Below the pieces are notes generated by a model. The model was not told the DNA's origin. It did no database searches and worked only from the letters and a program-made list of their open reading frames with translations. A stretch of 64,000 bases of DNA from Actinomadura luteofluorescens (GTDB taxonomy: Bacteria; Actinomycetota; Actinomycetes; Streptosporangiales; Streptosporangiaceae): the NCBI RefSeq assembly GCF_013409365.1, contig NZ_JACCBA010000001.1, positions 1,674,001 to 1,738,000 on the forward strand, given 5' to 3'. The position numbers and the translations under genes are program-made. Every line of letters begins with the position of its first letter. Position 1 is the stretch's first letter. Shown piece by piece: positions 18,592 to 27,925 of this stretch.

Positions 18592-19329
18592 ATGAGCACC
18601 GACGGACAGCCGCACATCCTCGCGATCGGCGGAGGCACCTTCGTGCCGGACGGCCGGGAGGGGCTCGCCCCGAGCCCGCTGCTGCGCTACGCGTTCGATC
18701 TGACGGGCCAGGACCGCCCCCGGGTGTGCTTCCTGACGACGGCGGTCGGCGACGGCGCCGAGTACATCGCGCGCTCCTACGCCGCGTTCTCCTCGATGGA
18801 CGCCGAGGTCAGCCATCTCGCGCTGTTCCCGATGCCGAACGTCGCCGACGTCCGGGCGCACCTGCTCGGCCAGGACCTGCTGTACGTGTCCGGCGGCAGC
18901 GTCGCGAACCTGCTGGCGCTGTGGCGGCTGCACGGCCTCGACGAGATCATGCGCGAGGCGTGGCAGGAGGGCGTCGTGCTGTCCGGGCAGAGCGCGGGCG
19001 CGCTGTGCTGGCACTCCGGCGGCAACACCGACTCGTTCGGGCCGCAGCTGCGGCCGCTGACCGACGGCCTCGGTCTCCTGCCGTACTCGTGCGGCGTCCA
19101 CTACGACAGCGACCCGCAGCGGCGCCCGCTGCTCCAGCAGCTCGTCGGCGAGGGGACCCTGCCGGGCGGGTACGCGGCCGACGAGGCGGTGGGCCTGCAC
19201 TACGTCGGAACCGAGTTCGTGCAGGCGGTCTCCTACCGGCGGGAGGCGGGCGCCTACCGGATCGAGCCGGACGGACCGGGGACGGCCAAGGAGTACCGGC
19301 TGGAGCCCCGGCTGCTCGCCGCGTTCTGA
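18592..19329 (+). CDS. Peptidase S51 family (peptidase E-like)
   Basis: Probable cytosolic Ser peptidase related to PepE and cyanophycinase. 245 residues; nucleophile Ser in [14 protein letters not shown], upstream [13 protein letters not shown] loop and [11 protein letters not shown]. PepE cleaves Asp-X dipeptides; exact activity here is inferred. The ATG at 18592 is preceded by GAGGGGGATGC. It is 38 bp from lipB and may be co-transcribed. Confidence 0.87.
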   Translation: MSTDGQPHILAIGGGTFVPDGREGLAPSPLLRYAFDLTGQDRPRVCFLTTAVGDGAEYIARSYAAFSSMDAEVSHLALFPMPNVADVRAHLLGQDLLYVSGGSVANLLALWRLHGLDEIMREAWQEGVVLSGQSAGALCWHSGGNTDSFGPQLRPLTDGLGLLPYSCGVHYDSDPQRRPLLQQLVGEGTLPGGYAADEAVGLHYVGTEFVQAVSYRREAGAYRIEPDGPGTAKEYRLEPRLLAAF

Positions 19330-19366
19330 GGAGCGGTCCGGGCGATCACGGCATAAGCTGGCCCGT

Positions 19367-20080
19367 GTGAGCGATGTGGACGTACGCGAGCTGGTGGTGG
19401 TGCACGCGGGGTTCGGCACGGCTGCCGTCCCCTACGAGGACGGGTGGGAGCTGCAGAAGCGCACCCACGCGCTACGGGTGGACGACGCGATCCCCGACAC
19501 CGTCCTCCTGCTGGAGCACCAGCCGGTCTACACGGCGGGCAAGCGGACGGAGGCGCTCGACCGCCCGTTCGGCGACCCCGGCGCCCCGGTCGTGGATGTC
19601 GACCGCGGCGGGAAGATCACCTGGCACGGCCCGGGGCAGCTGACCGGGTACCCGATCGTCCGGCTGCCCGACCCGGTGGACGTCGTCGGCTACGTGCGGC
19701 TGCTGGAGCGGATGATGATGGACGTCTGCGCCGACCTCGGGCTGGAGACGCAGACGGTGGAGGGGCGCAGCGGGCTGTGGGTCCGCGGGACCCCGGACCG
19801 CAAGATCGGCTCGATCGGGATCCGGGTGGCGCGCGGCGTCACGATGCACGGCTTCATGCTCAACTGCGACAACGACATGGGCTGGTTCGACAAGATCGTC
19901 GCCTGCGGGATCCGCGACGTCGGGTCGACCAACCTCACCCGCGAGCTGGGCCGTGAGGTGACGGTCGCCGAGATCGTCCCGCTCGTCGAGCGGCGCCTGG
20001 CGGCGGCGCTGGGCGCGGCGGAGACGCTCCACCGCACCACGGCGCAGCTCGGGGTCCTCGGTCAGGCCATCACCTTGTAG
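19367..20080 (+). CDS. lipB: Octanoyltransferase
   Basis: Transfers octanoyl from acyl carrier protein to lipoyl-domain lysines, including the SucB protein above. 237 residues with [18 protein letters not shown], the catalytic Lys in [11 protein letters not shown] and the Cys in [16 protein letters not shown] start after the weak GGCATAAGC leader. Its last 19 bp overlap the convergent DUF1877 gene. Confidence 0.96.
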   Translation: MSDVDVRELVVVHAGFGTAAVPYEDGWELQKRTHALRVDDAIPDTVLLLEHQPVYTAGKRTEALDRPFGDPGAPVVDVDRGGKITWHGPGQLTGYPIVRLPDPVDVVGYVRLLERMMMDVCADLGLETQTVEGRSGLWVRGTPDRKIGSIGIRVARGVTMHGFMLNCDNDMGWFDKIVACGIRDVGSTNLTRELGREVTVAEIVPLVERRLAAALGAAETLHRTTAQLGVLGQAITL

Positions 20081-20562
20081 ACGGCCTGGCCGTCGGTCGC
20101 GGCGAGCCGGAAGAACTCGGCCAGCCCCGCGTAGGCGGGCTGGAACACCCTCTCGCGGGCGGCGTCGTCCAGCCGCCCGGCGTCCTGGACCCCTGCCCGG
20201 ACCATCGCGGGCGGGTCGTAGCGTCCGGCGATCTCGGCGAACGGCGTCGCGGCCAGATGGTCGGCGGCGGGCTTGACCCGCTCGGGGGCGAGGTAGATGA
20301 CGTCCATGCCGAGCTCGTCGGCGCCGTCCTCGGTCAGCAGCCGCCCGCCGCACACGACATCGGCCTCGGGCTGGCGGCCCTCCCACGGGTCGCCGGTGAC
20401 GAGGTAGTGCATCGCCTGCCACGCCCGGCCGATCTCGAACAGCGCGCCCGCGCCGCGCCGCCGCCAGTTGGCGTCGCCGAAGACGTGGCGCGCTATCCGG
20501 CCGGGGTCGGGCTCTCCCTCCAGCACGGGCGGCACCCTGAGGTACGACATTGCCAGACCCAC
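20062..20562 (-). CDS. DUF1877 (YfbM-like) protein
   Basis: 166-residue protein of unknown function. The [18 protein letters not shown] and [14 protein letters not shown] segments match the DUF1877 pattern. GTG 20562 has AGGAGG six bases upstream and so is preferred to the internal ATG at 20550. It lies convergent to lipB with a 19-bp overlap and divergent from lipA, between the two lipoate genes but on the opposite strand. Confidence 0.82.
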   Translation of the reverse strand: MGLAMSYLRVPPVLEGEPDPGRIARHVFGDANWRRRGAGALFEIGRAWQAMHYLVTGDPWEGRQPEADVVCGGRLLTEDGADELGMDVIYLAPERVKPAADHLAATPFAEIAGRYDPPAMVRAGVQDAGRLDDAARERVFQPAYAGLAEFFRLAATDGQAVYKVMA

Positions 20563-20768
20563 GGTGGTCCTCCTGCTGACGCTGTTGCGTGACGACAGGG
20601 AGTCACCCTAGAGAGATCCATTGCCGGAGATGGCCGAAACACGCGAATCGGCTGCACCGGCGGAGTACCGTCATACGTTCGAGATCGGTCCGATACGGCT
20701 TCGATGCTGCTCGCGCCGCCGGACCGCCGGTGTGCCGGTACCGCTGATCGCGACGTACCCTGGGACCC

Positions 20769-21695
20769 GTGACGACGGTGACACCTGAGGGACGCAAGCT
20801 CCTGCGCGTCGAGGCGCGCAACAGCCAGACCCCGATCGAGCGCAAGCCCGAGTGGATCAAGACCCGGATGAAGATGGGCCCGCAGTACCGCGAGCTCACC
20901 GGGCTGGTGAAGTCCGAGGGCCTGCACACGGTGTGCCAGGAGGCCGGCTGTCCCAACATCTTCGAATGCTGGGAGGACCGCGAGGCCACGTTCCTCATCG
21001 GCGGCGACCAGTGCACCCGGCGCTGCGACTTCTGCCAGATCGACACCGGGAAGCCCGCCGCGCTGGACCGCGACGAGCCGCGCCGCGTCGCCGAGTCCGT
21101 CGCCACGATGGGGCTGAAGTACGCGACCATCACCGGCGTCGCCCGCGACGACCTGGAGGACGGCGGCGCCTGGCTGTACGCCGAGACCGTCCGGCGGATC
21201 CACGCGGCGGTCCCGGGCTGCGGCGTCGAGCTGCTGATCCCCGACTTCAACGCCGTCCCGGAGCAGCTCGCCGAGGTGTTCTCGTCCCGGCCGGAGGTGC
21301 TCGCGCACAACGTGGAGACCGTCCCGCGGATCTTCAAGCGGATCCGGCCCGGGTTCCGCTACGAGCGGTCCCTGGAGGTCATCACCCGGGCGCGCGAGGA
21401 CGGCCTGGTCACCAAGTCGAACCTGATCCTCGGCATGGGCGAGACGCGCGAGGAGGTCTCCCAGGCGCTGCGCGACCTGCACGAGGCCGGCTGCGAGCTC
21501 ATCACGATCACCCAGTACCTGCGGCCGAGCCCCCGCCACCACCCGGTGGAGCGCTGGGTCAAGCCGGAGGAGTTCGTGGAGCTGTCGGCCGAGGCCGAGG
21601 AGATCGGCTTCGCTGGCGTGATGTCCGGGCCGCTGGTGCGCTCCAGCTACCGCGCCGGGCGCCTCTACAAGCAGGCCGTCTCCGCGCGCGGCTGA
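20769..21695 (+). CDS. lipA: Lipoyl synthase
   Basis: Radical SAM enzyme that inserts two sulfurs into protein-bound octanoyl groups. 308 residues: auxiliary-cluster motif [12 protein letters not shown], radical-SAM motif CTRRCDFC, and the C-terminal [10 protein letters not shown] with the conserved cluster-ligand Ser. GTG start. Together with lipB it modifies the E2 encoded upstream. Confidence 0.97.
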   Translation: MTTVTPEGRKLLRVEARNSQTPIERKPEWIKTRMKMGPQYRELTGLVKSEGLHTVCQEAGCPNIFECWEDREATFLIGGDQCTRRCDFCQIDTGKPAALDRDEPRRVAESVATMGLKYATITGVARDDLEDGGAWLYAETVRRIHAAVPGCGVELLIPDFNAVPEQLAEVFSSRPEVLAHNVETVPRIFKRIRPGFRYERSLEVITRAREDGLVTKSNLILGMGETREEVSQALRDLHEAGCELITITQYLRPSPRHHPVERWVKPEEFVELSAEAEEIGFAGVMSGPLVRSSYRAGRLYKQAVSARG

Positions 21696-21742
21696 CGACC
21701 GGGCTGTCGGGACGGCGGCCCGGCCGGACTATCCTTGGTTTC

Positions 21743-22438
21743 ATGTCGAAAAAGCCCACGGACGGGGCCCAGGAGAGTCCAGGGCGCCTCAAGCAGATCC
21801 GCATGGTCGCTCAGGTGCTCCGGCAGGCCGACCCGAAGGCCCTGCCGATCGTGTTCGCCTCCGCGATCGGGACGCTGGTCGTCGTCATCCTCATCGGGCT
21901 GCTCATCGGCCAGCTGTGGTTCTTCATCCCGCTGGGCATCCTCGCCGCGTTCGCCGTCGGCATGATCGTCTTCGGGCAGCTGGCGCAGCGCGCGCAGTAC
22001 AAGGTGATCGCCGGGCAGCCCGGCGCCGCCGCCGCGATCCTGAAGAACATGCGCGGGAACTGGTCGGTGACCGAGGCGGTCAGCGGCAACCGCAACCTCG
22101 ACATGGTGCACCGCGCCGTGGGCCGCGCAGGCGTGGTGCTGGTCTCGGAGGGCCCGCGCAGCCGCGTCGGCCCGCTGCTCGGCGCCGAGAAGAAGCGCAT
22201 CTCCCGCGCCGCCCAGCAGGTGCCGATCTATGACGTGCAGGTCGGCGACGACGAGGGCCAGATCCCGGTCGACAAGCTGCAGCGGCACCTGATGAAGCTG
22301 CCCCGCAACCTCACCAAGGGGCAGGTCGCCGAGCTGAACGACCGGCTCCAGGCGCTCCCCCGGTCGATGCAGATGCCGAAGGGCCCGATGCCCAGGGGCG
22401 CGAAGATGCCGAAGGGCCCCAAGCCCAAACTGCGCTGA
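21743..22438 (+). CDS. DUF4191 membrane protein
   Basis: 231 residues with two adjacent transmembrane helices (about 38-85) and a soluble basic C-terminus ending in a Met/Pro/Lys-rich repeat (MPKGPMPRGAKMPKGPKP). Same place as Rv2219 downstream of lipA. Function unknown. A terminator follows at once. Confidence 0.87.
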   Translation: MSKKPTDGAQESPGRLKQIRMVAQVLRQADPKALPIVFASAIGTLVVVILIGLLIGQLWFFIPLGILAAFAVGMIVFGQLAQRAQYKVIAGQPGAAAAILKNMRGNWSVTEAVSGNRNLDMVHRAVGRAGVVLVSEGPRSRVGPLLGAEKKRISRAAQQVPIYDVQVGDDEGQIPVDKLQRHLMKLPRNLTKGQVAELNDRLQALPRSMQMPKGPMPRGAKMPKGPKPKLR

Positions 22439-22449
22439 CGTCCCAAGAA

Positions 22450-22473
22450 AAAGCGCCCCCTCGGGGGCGCTTT
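22450..22473. terminator. Terminator between convergent DUF4191 and RDD genes
   Basis: 11-bp stem AAAGCGCCCCC/GGGGGCGCTTT with a 2-nt apex, flanked by A and T runs, so it works in both directions. Confidence 0.85.
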
Positions 22474-22501
22474 CTCGTTTCCGGCCGGCTTTCCCGTCCA
22501 G

Positions 22502-22978
22502 CTAAGCGGAGACGACGACCGTGTTGCCGGCCCGGTCGTGCATGCCGCGGTGGTCGCGGTCCCAGATCAGGGCGGGAATGACCAGGAGCAGCAGCAGCGT
22601 CCGGGCGAGGCTCCAGCCGAGGCCGACGGGGCGGCCGTCCAGCCGGGCGACCCTGATGCCGCACAGCCGCTTGCCGATCGTCGTGCCGAGGAACGCGGTG
22701 AGCACCCACGCCTGGAGGCCGAAGATGAGCAGCGTCCACGTGCTGCGCTCGGCGGGCTCCCACCCGAACGAGCGCGCGAGCAGGCTCGCCACCAGCATCG
22801 ACAGGCCCCAGTCGATGAACAGGGCGAGGAGCCGGCGGCCGTAGGGGGCGACGGAGCCGCTGCCGCTCTCGGGCAGGCCGATCCGCTCCCCGGGCTCGCC
22901 GAGGTCGGCCCCGGCCGAGCGCGCCCCGCCGAGCCACGTCTGCGTCCACCGCGGCCCGGCCGCCTTACCACCGCTCAT
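22502..22978 (-). CDS. RDD-family membrane protein
   Basis: 158 residues, about three transmembrane segments, with the RDD signature (RLLALFIDWGLS) and the conserved TIGKRLCGIRV and DRDHRGMHDRAGNTVVV C-terminal motifs. The ATG at 22978 is chosen because upstream sequence lacks family resemblance. Divergent from glnA1; same place as Rv2219A. Role unknown, possibly ion transport. Confidence 0.9.
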   Translation of the reverse strand: MSGGKAAGPRWTQTWLGGARSAGADLGEPGERIGLPESGSGSVAPYGRRLLALFIDWGLSMLVASLLARSFGWEPAERSTWTLLIFGLQAWVLTAFLGTTIGKRLCGIRVARLDGRPVGLGWSLARTLLLLLVIPALIWDRDHRGMHDRAGNTVVVSA

Positions 22979-23046
22979 GGCCCCTACGCTATCCCGTCCC
23001 TCCGGAGGTTCGGACGCGGCTCCCAGGGGGAGGCCCGAAGTGACCC

Positions 23047-23084
23047 GTAACACACTGGAAACACATGAGACATGGTCGGGAAAC
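23047..23084 (+). promoter_or_regulatory. GlnR box upstream of glnA1
   Basis: Four half-sites each exactly 11 bp apart: GTAAC-n6-GAAAC-n6-GACAT-n6-GAAAC. This follows the Streptomyces GlnR consensus gTnAC-n6-GaAAC, given twice. It lies 49 bp before the glnA1 start and implies nitrogen control by GlnR. Confidence 0.85.
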
Positions 23085-23132
23085 GGCGTGGACATAACGT
23101 CGGGAAGCCGAGAACCGCCCTGAGGAGGCTGG

Positions 23133-24557
23133 ATGTTCAGCAGCGCCGAAGAGGTCCTGAGCTACATCAGGAACGAAGGTGTGAGATTCGTCGACTGCCG
23201 GTTCGTGGACCTGCCTGGCAAGATGCAGCACTTCACGTTCCCCGTCGAGAGCTTCGGCGAGAACGTCTTCACCGACGGGCTGATGTTCGACGGGTCCTCG
23301 GTCCGCGGCTTCCAGGAGATCCACGAGTCCGACATGCTCCTGCTGCCGGACCCGGCCACCGCCGTCCTGGACCCCTTCCGGCAGCACAAGACGCTGATCC
23401 TGAACTTCTTCGTGCACGACCCGCTGACCGGCGAGCCCTACAGCCGCGACCCGCGCAACATCGCGCGCAAGGCCCAGGACTACCTGCGCGGCACCGGCAT
23501 CGCCGACACCTGCTACTTCGGCCCCGAGGCCGAGTTCTACATCTTCGACGACGTCCGCTTCGAGACCAAGCAGAACGCCGGCTACTACTACCTCGACTCC
23601 GTCGAGGGAGCCTGGAACACCGGCCGCGAGGAGCCCGGCGGCAACCTCGGCGCCAAGCCCCCCTACAAGGGCGGCTACTTCCCCGTCCCGCCGATGGACC
23701 ACTTCACCGACCTGCGCTCGGAGATGGTGGCCCAGCTCCTCGAGTCGGGCATCCACGTCGAGATGCAGCACCACGAGGTCGGCACCGCCGGCCAGGCCGA
23801 GATCGACTTCCGCTTCGACACGCTGCTGAAGACGGCCGACAACCTGATGCTCTACAAGTACATCGTGAAGAACGTGGCGCGCGCCGCGGGCAAGACCGTC
23901 ACGTTCATGCCGAAGCCGATCTTCGGTGACAACGGGTCGGGCATGCACTGCCACCAGTCCCTCTGGAAGGACGGCTCGCCGCTGTTCTACGACGAGGTCG
24001 GCTACGCGGGCCTGTCCGACAACGCCCGCTACTACATCGGGGGCCTGCTCAAGCACGCCGCGTCCCTGCTGGCCTTCAGCAACCCCACGGTGAACAGCTA
24101 CCACCGCCTCGTCCCCGGCTACGAGGCCCCGGTGAACCTGGTCTACTCCCAGCGCAACCGCTCGGCCTGCATCCGCGTCCCGATCACCGGCTCGAACCCG
24201 AAGGCCAAGCGCATCGAGTTCCGCGTCCCGGACCCGGCCTGCAACCCCTACCTGGCCTTCTCCGCCATGCTGATGGCCGGCCTGGACGGCATCAAGAACA
24301 AGATCGAGCCCGCGGAGCCGGTCGACAAGGACCTCTACGAGCTGCCGCCCGAGGAGGCCCGCGCCATCCCGCAGGTCCCCGGCAGCCTCCCCGAGGTCCT
24401 CGCCGCCCTGGAGGCCGACCACGACTACCTGCTGGAAGGCGGCGTCTTCACCCCGGACCTCATCGAGACCTACATCACGATGAAGAACGAGTTCGAGATC
24501 GACCCCATCCGCCTGCGCCCCCACCCCCACGAGTTCGAGCTCTACTACGACATCTAG
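23133..24557 (+). CDS. glnA: Glutamine synthetase type I-beta (main GS)
   Basis: ATP-dependent glutamine formation from glutamate and ammonium; dodecameric. 474 residues with beta-grasp signature [17 protein letters not shown] region [16 protein letters not shown], Glu flap [10 protein letters not shown] and adenylylation site [10 protein letters not shown] (Tyr402), the target of GlnE encoded at 36.6-39.7 kb. Preceded by a GlnR box and followed by a strong terminator, so monocistronic. Confidence 0.97.
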   Translation: MFSSAEEVLSYIRNEGVRFVDCRFVDLPGKMQHFTFPVESFGENVFTDGLMFDGSSVRGFQEIHESDMLLLPDPATAVLDPFRQHKTLILNFFVHDPLTGEPYSRDPRNIARKAQDYLRGTGIADTCYFGPEAEFYIFDDVRFETKQNAGYYYLDSVEGAWNTGREEPGGNLGAKPPYKGGYFPVPPMDHFTDLRSEMVAQLLESGIHVEMQHHEVGTAGQAEIDFRFDTLLKTADNLMLYKYIVKNVARAAGKTVTFMPKPIFGDNGSGMHCHQSLWKDGSPLFYDEVGYAGLSDNARYYIGGLLKHAASLLAFSNPTVNSYHRLVPGYEAPVNLVYSQRNRSACIRVPITGSNPKAKRIEFRVPDPACNPYLAFSAMLMAGLDGIKNKIEPAEPVDKDLYELPPEEARAIPQVPGSLPEVLAALEADHDYLLEGGVFTPDLIETYITMKNEFEIDPIRLRPHPHEFELYYDI

Positions 24558-24569
24558 GTCGCGGAGTCG

Positions 24570-24605
24570 CAGAGGCGCGCTGACGTGTTCGTCAGCGCGC
24601 CTCTG
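24570..24605 (+). terminator. glnA1 terminator
   Basis: Perfect 16-bp stem (CAGAGGCGCGCTGACG and complement) with a TGTT loop, 12 bp after the stop. Confidence 0.88.
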
Positions 24606-24671
24606 CCCCTTTCCGGCCCTGTTCTGGACGAGCACCGGGGTGGCGGCCTCCTTGGTCCGGCGACAGACAAG

Positions 24672-24724
24672 TATCGCAACCTGTTGGTTGTGATAGCTTT
24701 TATGGCAACCGATTAGTTGCCATA
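24672..24724 (+). promoter_or_regulatory. Two tandem palindromic operators of the ArsR operon
   Basis: Site 1 (24672-24695) TATCGCAAC-n6-GTTGTGATA and site 2 (24701-24724) TATGGCAAC-n6-GTTGCCATA, 29 bp apart. Both have 9-bp arms and a 6-bp spacer; site 2 is perfect, site 1 has one mismatch. They end 9 bp before the first gene and are probably bound by the ArsR protein of the operon. Confidence 0.75.
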
Positions 24725-24733
24725 GGGGGTGCC

Positions 24734-25168
24734 GTGCCCGTCCCGGATCGCATCGAGCGGACGCTCGAACTCGCCCACCCGCCCGCGCGGGTGTGGGCGG
24801 CGTTGACCACCGCCGAAGGGCTCGGCGGCTGGTTCGGCTCCCACGCGGAGATCGACGACCTGCGCCCCGGTGGCGAGGCCCGGGTCCGGTGGGACGGCCA
24901 GGGCGAGTTCACCCTCTGGATCCAGGTCGTCGAGCCGCCCCGCCGGTTCGCCTACACGTGGGCGATCGAGGGGCTGCCGGCGGACGATCCGCGGCGCACC
25001 TACGTGGAGTTCACGCTGGAGCCGACCGGCACGGGCACCCGGGTGACGGTCGTGGAGAGCGGCTTCGCCCAGCTGCCGGACGAACTGGCCGGCGCCTACG
25101 AGGGCAACGCCAACGGGTGGCGGACGGAGCTGGCCGAACTGGCCGGATACCTCGATGCCGCATCCTGA
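24734..25168 (+). CDS. SRPBCC (AHSA1-like) domain protein
   Basis: 144-residue START/Bet v1-like fold with a hydrophobic ligand cavity. Typical pattern ERTLELAHPPARVWAALTT at the N-terminus, GGWFGSHAEIDDLRPGG, then the C-terminal helix. GTG 24734 follows AGGGGG. It overlaps the ArsR gene by 14 bp and starts a three-gene SRPBCC-ArsR-VOC operon, a common actinobacterial arrangement. Ligand unknown. Confidence 0.9.
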   Translation: MPVPDRIERTLELAHPPARVWAALTTAEGLGGWFGSHAEIDDLRPGGEARVRWDGQGEFTLWIQVVEPPRRFAYTWAIEGLPADDPRRTYVEFTLEPTGTGTRVTVVESGFAQLPDELAGAYEGNANGWRTELAELAGYLDAAS

Positions 25169-25505
25169 CCAAGAACCTGTCGCCCAGGCGGTCTTCACCG
25201 CGCTGGCCGACCCGACCCGGCGCGGCATCCTCGCCGAGCTCGCCGCGCGCGGCCCCGCGACCGCGACCGACCTGGCCGCCCGGCTCCCCATCTCGCGCCA
25301 GGCGATCGCCAAGCACCTCGACCTGCTGTCCGATGCCGGACTGGTCCGGGGGGAGCCCGGGGAGCGGCGACGGATCCGCTACCGGCTGCAGACCGGACCG
25401 GTGGCCGTGGCCCAGTCGTTCCTCACCGCGCTGGCGCGCGACTGGGACGGCCACCTGAGCGCACTACGCGACCATCTCGACCACAACGGGGGGAACGAAG
25501 CATGA
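25155..25505 (+). CDS. ArsR-family winged-helix repressor
   Basis: 116 residues; N-terminal FTALADPTRRGILAELA and recognition helix region ISRQAIAKHLDLLSDAGLV. It lacks the CxC metal site of metal-sensing members. It probably represses its own operon through the tandem operators upstream of the SRPBCC gene. Start overlaps the gene before and stop overlaps the gene after (ATGA). Confidence 0.92.
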   Translation: MPHPDQEPVAQAVFTALADPTRRGILAELAARGPATATDLAARLPISRQAIAKHLDLLSDAGLVRGEPGERRRIRYRLQTGPVAVAQSFLTALARDWDGHLSALRDHLDHNGGNEA

Positions 25506-25891
25506 GCCCGACATTCCGTGGCGGCCACAACATCGCCATGAAGCTGCCCAAGGCGCAGTTCGACCGCACCGTCGCCTTCTACCGCGACGTCCTGGGCATG
25601 GAGGTCACCGACGAGAACAGCGGAGGCGTCGTGGACCAGTGCGCCAAGGTGCAACTCGGCCCGGTGACGCTGTGGTTCGACCGCGTCGACAACTACGCGC
25701 GGGCCGACCTGTGGCTTGAGCTGTTCACCGATGACGTGGACGCCGCGACCAGGCACCTGGCCGCGCACGGTGTCGCCGTCCAGGACGAGCTGGAGGCGTT
25801 CCCCGCCGGCATGGACGCCCACTGGATCAGCAACCCGGTCGGCATCCCGCACATCGTCCGCCTCGCCGACGAGGACCAGACCCCCTCCTGA
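25502..25891 (+). CDS. VOC/glyoxalase-fold protein
   Basis: 129 residues with the paired beta-alpha-beta-beta-beta modules of the vicinal oxygen chelate fold (GGHNIAMKLPKAQFDRTVAFYRD... ending in NPVGIPHIVRLAD). Possible metal ligands are His8 and the Glu of LWLELFTDDV. Enzymatic role or substrate binding is unknown; it is last in the ArsR-controlled operon and followed by a terminator. Confidence 0.88.
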   Translation: MSPTFRGGHNIAMKLPKAQFDRTVAFYRDVLGMEVTDENSGGVVDQCAKVQLGPVTLWFDRVDNYARADLWLELFTDDVDAATRHLAAHGVAVQDELEAFPAGMDAHWISNPVGIPHIVRLADEDQTPS

Positions 25892-25930
25892 CCGGTTCCA
25901 CGCGCGGCCGTGCCCTGCCACTGGCGGGCC

Positions 25931-25964
25931 AGGCGCTCTGACGTGGTGATTCGTCAGAGCGCCT
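25931..25964. terminator. Bidirectional terminator
   Basis: 13-bp stem AGGCGCTCTGACG/CGTCAGAGCGCCT with an 8-nt loop between the convergent VOC and hypothetical genes. Confidence 0.8.
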
Positions 25965-25975
25965 CGGGGTCCGGC

Positions 25976-26650
25976 TCATGGCCGGGCCGTCAGGAGACCG
26001 ACGAGCACGACCTCCGCGCCGGTGATGTCCGTGGCCTCGGCGATCGGGTCGCCCCAGTGCGTCCAGAACCAGTCGCGGTCCTCGTCGGTGGGCCGCACCT
26101 CACAGGTGATCCGCACGGCGCGCGGCGTCCCGCCGTCGGCGGTCACGGTGATCTCGGGGGCGCCGATGTCCACGCGGTAGCCGCGCACACCCATGCGCCG
26201 TGCGAGCGCGGCGAGTTGCGGGTGGAGCTCCAGGCCGAGGAGGCGCGTGATCTTCAGAGCGACCTCGTCCACGGCGTCGAGAGGGCCGAGGTCGAGGCCC
26301 GAATCCCAGATGAAGCGCCTGCGGGACGCGCCGACCGTCCGGGCGGTCCCGGTCCGGGTCCTTGTGACGATGCTGACGCTGTGCCGGATGGCCGAGGCGC
26401 CGCGCGCCTCAAACTCCTTGCTCAGCGCCAGTAAGGCGCGCTCGCAATCGGCCGTGTCAGCCTCGTACAACAGCCGCCGCAGACCGGAGTACGAGCCCGC
26501 GCCGAGACGCTCCCCCTCCCCGCTCGACCGGACGGCGCGGTAGAGGGGCGAGATGTCGGCGCATTCGATCGTCCAGCCGGGGAACTCCGCGCGCAACGCG
26601 GCAAGCCGCCCCTCGAAGTCCTCGGGAGCCGGTGATCCTGAGTGAGTCAT
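25976..26650 (-). CDS. Hypothetical protein downstream of an XRE regulator
   Basis: 224 residues, soluble, no membrane segment or catalytic motif I can recognise. The N-terminal LRAEFPGWTIECADISPLYRA block recurs in short actinomycete proteins linked to XRE regulators. The C-terminal half (DIGAPEITVTADGG, VRPTDEDRDWFWTHWGDPIA) looks like a separate alpha/beta domain. Preceded by two dyads. Its gene lies 81 bp after the XRE gene on the same strand, suggesting functional linkage. Confidence 0.65.
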   Translation of the reverse strand: MTHSGSPAPEDFEGRLAALRAEFPGWTIECADISPLYRAVRSSGEGERLGAGSYSGLRRLLYEADTADCERALLALSKEFEARGASAIRHSVSIVTRTRTGTARTVGASRRRFIWDSGLDLGPLDAVDEVALKITRLLGLELHPQLAALARRMGVRGYRVDIGAPEITVTADGGTPRAVRITCEVRPTDEDRDWFWTHWGDPIAEATDITGAEVVLVGLLTARP

Positions 26651-26662
26651 GGATCACACTCT

Positions 26663-26696
26663 GGAGTCGGACTGGACTCCCAATGTTCCACATTGG
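26663..26696 (-). promoter_or_regulatory. Two abutting dyads upstream of the hypothetical gene
   Basis: GGAGTC-n6-GACTCC at 26663-26680 and CCAATGT-TCC-ACATTGG at 26680-26696 share one base. They lie 13-46 bp upstream of the start at 26650, the expected place for a repressor or activator such as the neighbouring XRE protein. Confidence 0.5.
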
Positions 26697-26731
26697 AACC
26701 GGAGCCGGGTTGCGGCACCGAGCCTGGCGGA

Positions 26732-27925
26732 TTATGTGGCCATCCGTGCGTGAATGCGACGCAACGGCTCTGGCAGAGTTCGCCGCGCGTCGACCAGATG
26801 GGACACGACCGATCGCGCGGTCGGGTGGAAAGTGATCATCTGCGGGGCGATCCGATCCGCGAAGGCGAGGCGCTTCTCGGCCCTGCCGAGGTCGCCGATC
26901 TCGGTCATGACCCGAGACATGTCGATCTCATGGTGCGCGCGGCGTTCCGGCGGCAGGCCCGCGAGCGTCTCCTCGCCGATGCGCTGGTCCCGGCGGGCCG
27001 CCTCGTCCATGTCGCCAAGCTCGACGGCGACCGCCGCCCCGTGGATCGCCACGTTGGCCGCCGTGAACTCCAGCCCGTGGACGGGCGCACCGCACCCGCC
27101 GCGCCTGGTTCGCTCGTCCGCCCGCCCGAAGTACTCCCACGCGGCCGCGCCGTTCCCGCCGCGAGCGGCGCGTGCGGCGACTATCGCGGACCGCAACTCG
27201 ATCGCCCCCGCCACCTCCCCCGCGTCCGGCAGTTCTGGCTGGACACCCGCCGCGGCCCGATCGAGCAGCGTCAAAGCGGGCCGGTACTGGTCCATGCTCA
27301 TCATGAGGAGCGCTCGCGCCAGCATCACCAGGTGAGGCAGATTCGGGTCGCCGGACCGGCGGGCTGCATCGGCACCGCGTTCGAGCAGCGCCAGAGCATC
27401 CCCCGTGTAGCCAAGTCGGCGCGTGAGGCTGACGGCGTGACCGAACGCGCGACTCAGCAGCAGCCAGGCCCAGGGGTCTCCGGTCTCTTGTGCCCAATAG
27501 GTGAGTTCTTCGATCACCGCGGGCAAACGTCCCGCAAGCTTGGTCAACTGCGCCTTGTGAATCAGCCTGTGTGCGGTCGCAACCTCGGCGGCAAGCACGT
27601 CGAGAGCGCGCGGCGGGCCGTCAAGTTCGGGACCGATGTCCACGTAGACCAACGTTCGGCGAAGGTCGGGAATGACGGAGTGGACGGCGTAGTCGTGTCC
27701 GTACGCACGGTAGGGCTGCCCGTAGAGCTCGGAGGGGTCGACCCGCAGAGCGGCAGCGGCCGCGGAAACGAAGGCCGGTGTCGCCACCTTCTTGCCGGTC
27801 TCCACTTGGGCGATGTGGCTGCGGCTGTAGACCGACAATTGCGCCAGCCCGGTCTGTGTCAGGCCACGTCTCTTGCGTGCCCTGGCCAGGCGCGTCCCGA
27901 CAGTTTCGAGAGCATCATCGGACAT
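26732..27925 (-). CDS. XRE-family regulator with helical repeat C-terminus
   Basis: 397 residues. N-terminal HTH_3 (GTRLARARKRRGLTQTGLAQL... HIAQVETGKKVATP) at residues 8-65, then some 300 residues of Ala/Leu-rich helical hairpins in a TPR-like pattern. Such proteins often sense a peptide or protein partner through the repeats. ATG 27925 is preferred to an upstream start because it places the HTH near the N-terminus. Divergent from the Fic gene, with about 200 bp between them. Confidence 0.85.
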   Translation of the reverse strand: MSDDALETVGTRLARARKRRGLTQTGLAQLSVYSRSHIAQVETGKKVATPAFVSAAAAALRVDPSELYGQPYRAYGHDYAVHSVIPDLRRTLVYVDIGPELDGPPRALDVLAAEVATAHRLIHKAQLTKLAGRLPAVIEELTYWAQETGDPWAWLLLSRAFGHAVSLTRRLGYTGDALALLERGADAARRSGDPNLPHLVMLARALLMMSMDQYRPALTLLDRAAAGVQPELPDAGEVAGAIELRSAIVAARAARGGNGAAAWEYFGRADERTRRGGCGAPVHGLEFTAANVAIHGAAVAVELGDMDEAARRDQRIGEETLAGLPPERRAHHEIDMSRVMTEIGDLGRAEKRLAFADRIAPQMITFHPTARSVVSHLVDARRTLPEPLRRIHARMAT

